Source: Candidatus Woesebacteria bacterium (lineage in GTDB: Bacteria > Patescibacteriota > Microgenomatia > UBA1406 > GWC2-37-13). From it: a DNA stretch of 64,000 bases. Positions 24,794 to 31,358 of this stretch are shown here, in pieces. Numbering within the stretch: position 1 is the stretch's first letter; the number at the start of each line of letters is the position of its first letter. The stretch is from the NCBI GenBank assembly GCA_020429045.1, contig JAGQLS010000001.1:62001-126000 (forward strand), given 5' to 3'. The notes below the pieces were generated by a model, which was not told where the DNA came from, ran no database searches, and was given only the letters and a program-made list of their open reading frames with translations. The translations under genes were made by a program, and so were the position numbers.

Positions 24794-26056
24794 TTATTTT
24801 TTTTCAATGTGAAAAATGGGAAACATATTCATCGTTTCTTCTGCTTCATCCAAATCATACTTGTTTGGTGCGTATATGTCCAGCAGCGCTTCTCCTTTTT
24901 CGACTTTTTCGTTGCGTTTTTTGTGCAAATACATCCCAGCGAAGCGCTTTTTTGGAGCTCCGAGTATATGAGCTATTGCACTTACGTTGAGATTGTTTAC
25001 CTCTGTGATGACGCCACCATGCCGTGCAGAAATAGTGCGTTTGTATGCTTTTGGTTTAAACGACATGAAACGATCAATGTTCCTTCCGCCTTGCGCCGTA
25101 ACGATCTCTTGAAATTTTTGTAGAGCTTTGCCAGAGACGAGCAATTCCTTTGCAACCTCGTTGCTCTTTTTTGTTTGATGGGAAGACTTAAAACAGAGAT
25201 CTAGTAAAGCCTCGGCCAGCGAAAGCGAACGCTTTTCAAGTTCGATTGGTCGGTCATCCGTCTGTTTGAGAACGCGCAAAACATCCAGAGCTTCTTGAAA
25301 TACGCCAATCCCCCGCCCTGCTGGCTCGAAGGTGTGGTTAATAGCCACATTGATCTTCATATCGAATCGCTTTCCAACGTGTACGAATTTTTCTGCAATC
25401 ATTTCCGCTTGTTTTTTTGTTTGCACTTTCATCGTTTTTCCCACGGGAATGTCGATTGTGAGATGATTTGCTCCCACAGCGATTTTTTTCGCCATGATTG
25501 ACATGACAATTTTGTCAAAAAATTGGAATGAGATTTCCTTTTCAATATTGATGATGATCTCGTCTGCCGGTGCGATACCCAAGTGTCCTCCCCACGCGAT
25601 ACACCCTCCCACTTCCTCAACCGTCTTTTTAATCTGTTCGGGCGTGAGATTCACTGGCGCGAAAAGTTCCATAACATCCGCAGTGCCCGCCGGCGTGGTT
25701 ATGGCCCGAGACGATGTTTTTGGTATGATAAACCCCGCTGCCGCAACAATCGGTACGAGAATCATCGTTGCGCGTGTACCCGGCAAACCTCCGATAGAAT
25801 GCTTGTCGGCAACGATACCCTTGAAGTGTAGCTGCGTACCGGTCTCTACCATGGCTTTTGTTAGATAAAAAAGTTCTTCTTCCGTAAATCCGTCCTGAAA
25901 GCCGGCAGCGATAAAATAGGTGGTCACCACATTGTTTAACCGATCGTGTGCTATTTCGTCCATCAAATTATATATCTCTCGATACGTCAAGCGCTTTCCT
26001 TGCAGTTTGCGCTTAATGGTGTTGATAGCTTCCAAATGTTTTGTTTGATTTGTCAT
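24794..26056 (-). CDS. deoA: AMP phosphorylase (archaeal-type, N-terminal domain missing)
   Basis: The enzyme would convert AMP and phosphate to adenine and ribose-1,5-bisphosphate. DKHSIGGLPGTRATMI, PKTSSRAITTPAGTADVME, GGCIAWGGHLGIAPADEI and VGANHLTIDIPVGKTMKV match AMP phosphorylases. Thymidine phosphorylases instead have a GVGDK-type phosphate loop. The 420 residues start at the helical domain, so the ~80-residue N-terminal domain of archaeal enzymes is missing. In archaea and some CPR bacteria this step feeds ribose-1,5-bisphosphate isomerase and RuBisCO; neither gene is in this window. The gene lies between murJ and mltG on one strand (12- and 21-base gaps). Confidence 0.87.
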   Translation of the reverse strand: MTNQTKHLEAINTIKRKLQGKRLTYREIYNLMDEIAHDRLNNVVTTYFIAAGFQDGFTEEELFYLTKAMVETGTQLHFKGIVADKHSIGGLPGTRATMILVPIVAAAGFIIPKTSSRAITTPAGTADVMELFAPVNLTPEQIKKTVEEVGGCIAWGGHLGIAPADEIIINIEKEISFQFFDKIVMSIMAKKIAVGANHLTIDIPVGKTMKVQTKKQAEMIAEKFVHVGKRFDMKINVAINHTFEPAGRGIGVFQEALDVLRVLKQTDDRPIELEKRSLSLAEALLDLCFKSSHQTKKSNEVAKELLVSGKALQKFQEIVTAQGGRNIDRFMSFKPKAYKRTISARHGGVITEVNNLNVSAIAHILGAPKKRFAGMYLHKKRNEKVEKGEALLDIYAPNKYDLDEAEETMNMFPIFHIEKK

Positions 26057-26068
26057 ATAAAAAATAAA

Positions 26069-27745
26069 TTATCGTGTGAAACTTTCAGAGATTCCTGTGT
26101 ATAGTTCGATAATTTTTTGTCCGTACAAACGAACGCGAGGGAGCATTTTGGATAAAACGTAGGCTTCTTGTATGCCAAAAAACCAGCTTAAAAAAATATA
26201 AATCGTACTAAACAATCCAAAACCTATAGTGAGCAAAATAAACACGTTGATCGTACGAGATGTATCGAGAATGAGCCCGTCCAAAAGTCGCACGGTAACG
26301 AAGGTTATAAGAGCGCTGTTAAATGTGGCAACGAGCATTTTGACAATTTCTTGGAAAAAGTACATCACGTTGTACATGCCTATTTTTTTGTGCAAAAGAA
26401 CAAGGAGTAAAATGACATGCAAGGACATAGAAATAGAAAAGGCAACAGCCAAAGACCAAACCGGCATATGATACCCGAGAATAAATATTACACTCAGTAG
26501 CGCATTGAGTCCGATAGCCAGACTGCTCGTGTAAAAAGGCGTTTTTGTATCAAAAAAAGCGTAATAACAACGCGTGACGAAGTAATACATGGCGTGAAAC
26601 GGTATCGAGATGCAAAAAAAAGATAACGTGATGGCGGTTGCAACGGTTGCATCCCAGTCAAACTTGTCTCCTCCAAAAAAGATACGGACTGTTGCGGTAC
26701 GCATAATTGCAAAAAAAGCAGCTGCCGGTATAGCCATGTAGAGAATGTTCAACAGCGTGCTAATCACAATTTTTCGCAAAGCATCGTATTTTTTTTCTTG
26801 ATACAGTTCAGAAATATACGGAAGGGAGGCTTGACCAACAGAGATGCCCACGATCGAAACAGGCAATAGTTGTAAATGTTGTGCAAGATAGAAAATGGTG
26901 TATGAACCTGAGCCGAGAAGGGTGGCCAGTGAAAGGTCAACGGTCGCGTCTATCTGCGAAACGATGATGGTAAGGACGCGCGGAATGGCTGTTCGGAAAA
27001 ATTGCAAACTCTCTCTGGCGTGGGAAAGAACAAGTTTATATTTAAATTTAATGTATCGAACCACAGGAATTTGAGTCAAGAGGAAAAGTACGGCTCCAGC
27101 GACCACACCAAGCACAGGTGCTAAAAGGTGCAATGAGCTTGCAAAAAAGAACGTGGAAAAAATGATAGCCAGGTTGTACACAACCGGAGCAACGGCGGGA
27201 ATAATAAACATTTTTTTCGACTGGCTCATACCGGTCAAAAAATTTCCAAGAATCAAGAGTGGTAGCTGACCCAAAAGCAAGATACGCGAGAAAAATACGA
27301 TTTGAATAACTTTCCCCTGAGAGAAACCTGGCGTCATGATTGGCACGACATATGGCATGATGATGGCAAGAATAACAACCGTGACAGACAAAACCAAAAG
27401 CACGGTGTTGATGATGGAGGAAATAATTTTGTGTTGCTCTTCCCTTTTTTCATACTTTATAAAAAATGGAATAAAGGTTGTACTGAGTGCGCCGTTTATG
27501 AGGACTTCAAAGACTAAATCTGGTATACGAAAGGCAGCAAAAAAGATATCGAGTTCATCTTTTGAAAAGTATCCGGCAAGCATGCGGTAACGCATGAAGC
27601 CTGCAAAACGTGAAACAATCATCATGCCGGCAAGGATAAGTGAAGAGGCAAGCATGCTGGTTTGCTGTTTGAACACAAATTGTTTCGTTTTGTTAAAAAG
27701 GTCGTTCATTGTTGGTAAAAATGTGACGGTATGTTCTTTTGTCAT
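26069..27745 (-). CDS. murJ: Lipid II flippase MurJ
   Basis: MurJ moves lipid II to the outer face of the membrane. The 558-residue protein has about 14 membrane helices in the MATE-like MVF fold. Family motifs include IVSRFAGFMRYRMLAGYFS, FFAAFRIPDLVFEVLINGALSTTFIPFF, and the helix with VGISVGQASLPYISELY. The basic residues lining the cavity (SRFAGFMRYR) are present. ATG 27745 was used; ATG 27709 (MNDLF) is also possible. The AMP phosphorylase gene follows 12 bases downstream. The upstream spacer to the divergent orphan gene holds two palindromes. Confidence 0.94.
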   Translation of the reverse strand: MTKEHTVTFLPTMNDLFNKTKQFVFKQQTSMLASSLILAGMMIVSRFAGFMRYRMLAGYFSKDELDIFFAAFRIPDLVFEVLINGALSTTFIPFFIKYEKREEQHKIISSIINTVLLVLSVTVVILAIIMPYVVPIMTPGFSQGKVIQIVFFSRILLLGQLPLLILGNFLTGMSQSKKMFIIPAVAPVVYNLAIIFSTFFFASSLHLLAPVLGVVAGAVLFLLTQIPVVRYIKFKYKLVLSHARESLQFFRTAIPRVLTIIVSQIDATVDLSLATLLGSGSYTIFYLAQHLQLLPVSIVGISVGQASLPYISELYQEKKYDALRKIVISTLLNILYMAIPAAAFFAIMRTATVRIFFGGDKFDWDATVATAITLSFFCISIPFHAMYYFVTRCYYAFFDTKTPFYTSSLAIGLNALLSVIFILGYHMPVWSLAVAFSISMSLHVILLLVLLHKKIGMYNVMYFFQEIVKMLVATFNSALITFVTVRLLDGLILDTSRTINVFILLTIGFGLFSTIYIFLSWFFGIQEAYVLSKMLPRVRLYGQKIIELYTGISESFTR

Positions 27746-27753
27746 TATAACGA

Positions 27754-27805
27754 ATGCGCGAAAAAATTGCGCATGGTGAAATGTATATTTTTATAGGATA
27801 CATTT
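27754..27805. promoter_or_regulatory. Two adjacent palindromes between murJ and a divergent orphan gene
   Basis: atgcgc/gcgcat (27754-27759 and 27769-27774) and aaatgtat/atacattt (27779-27786 and 27798-27805) are perfect inverted repeats. Both lie within the 88-base divergent promoter region. They could be operator sites controlling one or both genes. No regulator is identified. Confidence 0.45.
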
Positions 27806-27819
27806 TTTAATAGTAATAA

Positions 27820-27828
27820 TGATATAAT
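27820..27828 (+). promoter_or_regulatory. Extended -10 of the orphan gene at 27834
   Basis: TGaTATAAT ends 5 bases before ATG 27834, again predicting a leaderless mRNA. It supports the chosen start. Confidence 0.6.
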
Positions 27829-27833
27829 GCGTC

Positions 27834-28886
27834 ATGGTTGATAGTGAACCAACAATTAGATCAAGCGGATTTCTTCCAGGGTGTACATCAACTTTTGAAG
27901 GACAAAGAAATACTATGAGAATCAGAGCGGTTGTGTTTTCTCCTCAATTACCCTCTGGGGCACTACCTACATTATTTGTAAGGATGAATGATGTGCACAA
28001 CATATCTATTCTTCCTGCGCGATCAGTTCTAACCTACAAAGCAGCAAATACTTGGCCTTTTTCATCTGGAATGGACCAAAAAAGGGTGCAAGCTACTTTG
28101 TCAGCTGAACATTTCTATAGTTATTGGACTGTGGTTGACTCTCGAGTTTCCAACATACAAGTTGCAGAAACTATTGTGGATATTGACCCACATCATGATG
28201 TTATTGCTTTTCCAGGAATTGTCCCAAAAAAAGTATATGAAGATTTTGAAGTTGAACAAATAGCTACAGCAGTTTCAGAGTATGTCGGTAAGCAATATTC
28301 TGACATTGCCATTGCTGCCGGTGTGTTGCCCAAAGCCTACATTGCGTACTCGAGCCCACTTCAAAACGAGCTGAGTCTTTTTTTTACTTCATGCCATGAT
28401 GTGCTTAAACCCATTCACGATCTACTTAATCCTTCGGGAGCAAATGCAATGAATTACTTATCAGAGAGAGAACAATATATTTTGTCAACTGAAGGCGAGT
28501 TTTATAGAAAAACCTTTGGTTTAGATCTCGATGGATTGATTTGTCAATTTATTATGAATGTCCGTGACGTTTGCTCATTAAATGAGGCACAGCAAGCAAA
28601 AATAAATTTTTTTCGGTCGCGCATACGCGCAATACAACATATTACACAAATTATTGAAAGTCTTCCCCAATCGTTGTATGCTCCCTACTATTGTCAACCC
28701 GAAGAGCAGTCTCATGCACAACTTTTGCAGCAAACGTATCGTGGTGGGGATAAATCGCTTGCTGGATTAGTGCGCTCCGTTCTTCAGAATTATGATATAC
28801 ATAGTGATGATGGTGCTTCTGTTGCATTAAAGCAAGAACTTGATGCCGTACTCAAACTTCTCCCCACCGATCTTTTTCTTCCTTAG
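27834..28886 (+). CDS. Protein of unknown function
   Basis: I do not recognise this 350-residue protein. It has no signal peptide or membrane helix. The first third is beta-rich in character (RIRAVVFSPQLPSG, TLFVRMNDVHNISILPARS). The rest looks helical, with ERE and QQAKINFFRSRIRAIQ segments. Several aromatic and His-rich patches (VDIDPHHDVIAFPG) stand out. It has its own extended -10 promoter immediately before the ATG and sits between murJ and mraZ without sharing an operon. Base composition is AT-rich compared with mur genes. It could be a lineage-specific orphan. Confidence 0.7.
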   Translation: MVDSEPTIRSSGFLPGCTSTFEGQRNTMRIRAVVFSPQLPSGALPTLFVRMNDVHNISILPARSVLTYKAANTWPFSSGMDQKRVQATLSAEHFYSYWTVVDSRVSNIQVAETIVDIDPHHDVIAFPGIVPKKVYEDFEVEQIATAVSEYVGKQYSDIAIAAGVLPKAYIAYSSPLQNELSLFFTSCHDVLKPIHDLLNPSGANAMNYLSEREQYILSTEGEFYRKTFGLDLDGLICQFIMNVRDVCSLNEAQQAKINFFRSRIRAIQHITQIIESLPQSLYAPYYCQPEEQSHAQLLQQTYRGGDKSLAGLVRSVLQNYDIHSDDGASVALKQELDAVLKLLPTDLFLP

Positions 28887-28939
28887 TAATTGAGTACTAT
28901 TTAGCCCTTTACGACAAGCACTATAATTACATTTTCCCC

Positions 28940-28968
28940 TTGACATGGGGATAAAAATGGTTCATAAT
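28940..28968 (+). promoter_or_regulatory. Promoter of mraZ operon
   Basis: TTGACA (28940-28945), a 17-base spacer and CATAAT (28963-28968) form a near-consensus promoter. The -10 ends 8 bases before ATG 28977, so the start codon is almost at the transcript's 5' end. Confidence 0.75.
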
Positions 28969-28991
28969 GGTTGAATATGGTGTTTTATGGT
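28946..28991 (+). promoter_or_regulatory. Candidate MraZ operator: TGG repeats with a 10-bp period
   Basis: TGG occurs at 28946, 28958, 28968, 28978 and 28988. The last four are spaced exactly 10 bp, each within atggtt/atggtg-like words. MraZ is known to bind arrays of short direct G-rich repeats at its own promoter (TGGG boxes in E. coli). Here the array runs from the promoter spacer through the start codon of mraZ, placed for autorepression on one face of the helix. Confidence 0.65.
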
Positions 28992-29369
28992 GAATATGAA
29001 GTTGCAATAACCTCTGGAGGTCGCATTGCGCTACCGAAAAAAGTACGCGACTTACTCACCGATAAAACACTTGTTTTGACCAAAGGATTTTCGCAATGCT
29101 TGGCAGGATACGACAAAGGAGACTGGGAAACGCGTGCACAGAATTTACTCGACGTATCGCTTTTGGAAAAAGAAAATATTGACAAGCGACGGATGCTGTT
29201 CGGGTCGACAGTTTACTTAGAAACAGACGATCAAGGAAGAGTTGTCCTTCCCAAGCAATTGCGAGATTTTGCAGGTTTAAAGAAAAAAATTATTGTTGTC
29301 GGTGTCGGAGATCATTTTGAAATCTGGCACCCGGAAAGATGGCAATTGTACCTTAACAACATTCAATAA
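28977..29369 (+). CDS. mraZ: Transcriptional regulator MraZ
   Basis: MraZ is a DNA-binding ring protein that controls the division and cell-wall cluster. Its two AbrB-like halves are visible: FYGEYEVAITSGGRIALPKKVRDLL and VYLETDDQGRVVLPKQLRDFAGL. The family signatures are G-R-(IV)-x-LP-x3-R. ATG 28977 gives 130 residues. A TTG at 28971 is in frame but would sit inside the region between the -10 and the start. The operator-like TGG array overlaps its start. rsmH follows 2 bases after the stop. Confidence 0.94.
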   Translation: MVFYGEYEVAITSGGRIALPKKVRDLLTDKTLVLTKGFSQCLAGYDKGDWETRAQNLLDVSLLEKENIDKRRMLFGSTVYLETDDQGRVVLPKQLRDFAGLKKKIIVVGVGDHFEIWHPERWQLYLNNIQ

Positions 29370-29371
29370 TC

Positions 29372-30208
29372 ATGCATACCACCGTATTTCTTGAAGAAGC
29401 CGTAGATGCGCTATCGGTGAGTAAAAACAAACGATATATTGACGCAACATATGGCGAAGGTGGACACTATCAACAAATCGTTGAACATGGAGGAATTGTC
29501 CTCGGCATAGACCGCGACGAAAATCAAGTTGAAAAAGGAAAAAAAAGAAACCACACGGTTTTAAAGGGTGCGTTTGCCGATATAGCAGATATCGCCCGGA
29601 AAGCATTGTGGATGCCGGTTGCAGGAGTCCTGTTTGACCTCGGGTTGTCGATGGAGCAACTGGCAAAAAGTGAAAAAGGATTTTCCTACAAGAAAAGCGA
29701 TGAAATTTTGGATATGCGCCTAGAAAAAAAAGGAATGACCGCAGCGCACTATCTTGCCGGTGCGTCGACTGATGAGCTGCAGAATATGTTTGAGCGCTAT
29801 TCTGAAGACCCTATAAGCGAAGACCTGGCGCAAACAATCGTGAAAATAAGAAAACAAAGGCCTATACAACGTGTTGGCGATTTGACAAATGTGATTGACG
29901 TAATTCTAGAAAAACAGCAGAGAAGCGACAATGAAAAAGTATACGCGCGCATTTTTCAAGCGTTACGAATTGTGGTTAATGACGAACTTGCACAACTTGA
30001 AAAGGGGCTCGAAGGGGCGATTGAAATTGTTGAACGAAACGGAAGTATTGTTGTCATATCGTTCCATTCTGTTGAAGACAGACTGGTGAAGCAATTTGCC
30101 AATAAACGCAAAGGAACAATGAGCATGCAGGTTATGAATGTTGCAAAAAAACGACCATTACGATCGTTTGAACGATCAGCAACATTACGAATAATAACAA
30201 AACTATGA
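29372..30208 (+). CDS. rsmH: 16S rRNA (cytosine1402-N4)-methyltransferase
   Basis: RsmH methylates C1402 in the decoding site using SAM. HTTVFLEEAVDAL is the family start. DATYGEGGHYQQI and LGIDRDENQ form the SAM site. VLFDLGLSMEQLAKSEKGFSY, LDMRL and ISFHSVEDRLVK are family signatures. At 278 residues it is about 30 shorter than usual, mostly through shorter loops. The order mraZ-rsmH-ftsL is the classical dcw start. It overlaps the next gene by 4 bases and no Shine-Dalgarno is visible. Confidence 0.95.
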   Translation: MHTTVFLEEAVDALSVSKNKRYIDATYGEGGHYQQIVEHGGIVLGIDRDENQVEKGKKRNHTVLKGAFADIADIARKALWMPVAGVLFDLGLSMEQLAKSEKGFSYKKSDEILDMRLEKKGMTAAHYLAGASTDELQNMFERYSEDPISEDLAQTIVKIRKQRPIQRVGDLTNVIDVILEKQQRSDNEKVYARIFQALRIVVNDELAQLEKGLEGAIEIVERNGSIVVISFHSVEDRLVKQFANKRKGTMSMQVMNVAKKRPLRSFERSATLRIITKL

Positions 30209-30480
30209 AACTAAATAGCTATCAAAAATACGGCATCGTTATCGTCCTCGTTCTTATTCTGATCAATGTTGCTGTATTTATAAAAAGTATGAAAATGAGC
30301 GATGAGATAAGTTATTATGAAACGAAAATTACTGAATTGAAAGAGAGTAATGTTTCTATGAAGGAACAACTCTATGAAATGCAGTCGATAACGCATACAG
30401 CTTCTATTGCGGCTGAGCTTGGCTATGCAGCGTATGATGACCCAATCTATATCGAGCAGCCTCAATATGCCAGAAGGTAG
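30205..30480 (+). CDS. FtsL-like small division protein
   Basis: The 91-residue protein has a short cytoplasmic start and one membrane helix (YGIVIVLVLILINVAVFI). A coiled coil (SDEISYYETKITELKESNVSMKEQ) and a short tail ending YARR follow. Topology, size and position directly after rsmH match FtsL, which joins FtsB and FtsQ to activate FtsI/FtsW. Sequence identity in FtsL is always low, so the call rests on topology and neighbourhood. The transpeptidase gene that normally follows is 9 kb away at 19.8-21.5 kb. Confidence 0.75.
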   Translation: MKLNSYQKYGIVIVLVLILINVAVFIKSMKMSDEISYYETKITELKESNVSMKEQLYEMQSITHTASIAAELGYAAYDDPIYIEQPQYARR

Positions 30481-30570
30481 TATGTAGTCGCCAATTATCT
30501 TTTTATTTCTTCACTCAATTCCTCTTTTAAAAAAATCTGAAAAGTTATAACTTTCTAGCTTGAAGCGTGA

Positions 30571-30650
30571 GCGAAGATACCGTATTTTCGAAGGCAACCG
30601 GCCCAACGATAGTAAGGGAGAGGCGCGAGAAAATATGGTATCGAGTGAAC
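30571..30650. repeat. Palindromic intergenic repeat, copy B
   Basis: gataccgtattttcg (30576-30590) is inverted as cgagaaaatatggtatc (30626-30642), with one mismatch and a two-base bulge. The middle shares ordered words with copy A (15171-15250). Outside the arms, agttataacttt (30543) and gaagttat (30659) extend the dyad weakly. The surrounding 30481-30711 spacer holds only low-complexity words such as tagcttgaagcgtg and aagtttcaagttataagctatg. Confidence 0.62.
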
Positions 30651-30711
30651 GAGGAAGAGAAGTTATGACCACAAGGTATAAGTTTCAAGTTATAAGCTAT
30701 GCGTTTCACCC

Positions 30712-31287
30712 TTAAAGTTTCGGATTCTTGTAGCACGCGAAGCACACGGGAAGATATTTTTCGAGCCCGCCAATCTCTATCGGATTGCCAATATATTGCG
30801 GCTTTCCGTCGAGTAATTTTAAATTGTGTGTTGCTTTGTCGTTGCAAAACCAACAAATCGTTTTTATTTCCTCGAGCTTATCTGCAAGGGCGAGCAGTCT
30901 TTCGCTGGCCTCAAACAGTTCAAGCGTGTAACTCACACGCAGTCCGTAGCAGATAACCGACGTATGGTAGGTGTCGACAATTTCTCTCAATTGATCGATG
31001 TGTTTTTCGGTAAGCATTTGACACTCATCCACAAGCACGCAGTCGATGTTCTCTTTTTTCTTGAGATGCTTTTTAAAAATAGTGAGAATGTTTGATTTTG
31101 GACCAACAAGTTCAGCCGGCATAGAAAGTCCAGCGCGCGTAGAGACAGCTCCTTTGCTGCGAGAATCGATAGCTGGGATAAGAAGAAGGACTTTTTTTCC
31201 CTGAATTTCGTAATTGTATGCCGCAGCAATGAGATTGAGTGATTTTGCCGAAAAAACAGTGCCGTATTTAAAAAAAAGCTTTGCCAT
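30712..31287 (-). CDS. tdk: Thymidine kinase (type II) with altered P-loop
   Basis: This would phosphorylate thymidine for salvage. The N-terminal P-loop reads YGTVFSAKSLNL, where alanine replaces the glycine of the usual SGKS/T. CVLVDECQML matches the Mg-binding DE motif, ICYGLR the conserved switch, and CWFCN plus CFACY the four-cysteine zinc site. ATG 31287 (MAKLFFKYG, 191 residues) is preferred over a start 7 codons upstream. The P-loop change could lower activity. Otherwise the family match is clear. Confidence 0.85.
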   Translation of the reverse strand: MAKLFFKYGTVFSAKSLNLIAAAYNYEIQGKKVLLLIPAIDSRSKGAVSTRAGLSMPAELVGPKSNILTIFKKHLKKKENIDCVLVDECQMLTEKHIDQLREIVDTYHTSVICYGLRVSYTLELFEASERLLALADKLEEIKTICWFCNDKATHNLKLLDGKPQYIGNPIEIGGLEKYLPVCFACYKNPKL

Positions 31288-31358
31288 AGATAGCAGATAC
31301 AATACCAATTTGTATCAATACTGTCAAGAAACGACGCTCAATCAACGCTCTGTTTTTT

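Noticed and set aside
24794-26056. Thymidine phosphorylase
   Set aside because: The general fold matches, but PKTSSRAITTPAGTADVME and IAWGGHLGIAPADE are AMP-phosphorylase motifs, and the thymidine-type GVGDK loop is absent.
28946-28991. Regular 10-bp repeat considered as a CRISPR-like array
   Set aside because: The units are too short and uniform, there are no spacers, and the array overlaps the mraZ promoter and start codon. No CRISPR array or cas gene is seen anywhere in the window.
30571-30650. Palindromic element read as a simple transcription terminator
   Set aside because: The arms are AT-rich and separated by about 35 bases of conserved inner sequence, no U-tract follows, and the related copy at 15171 lies between co-directional murC and murB.
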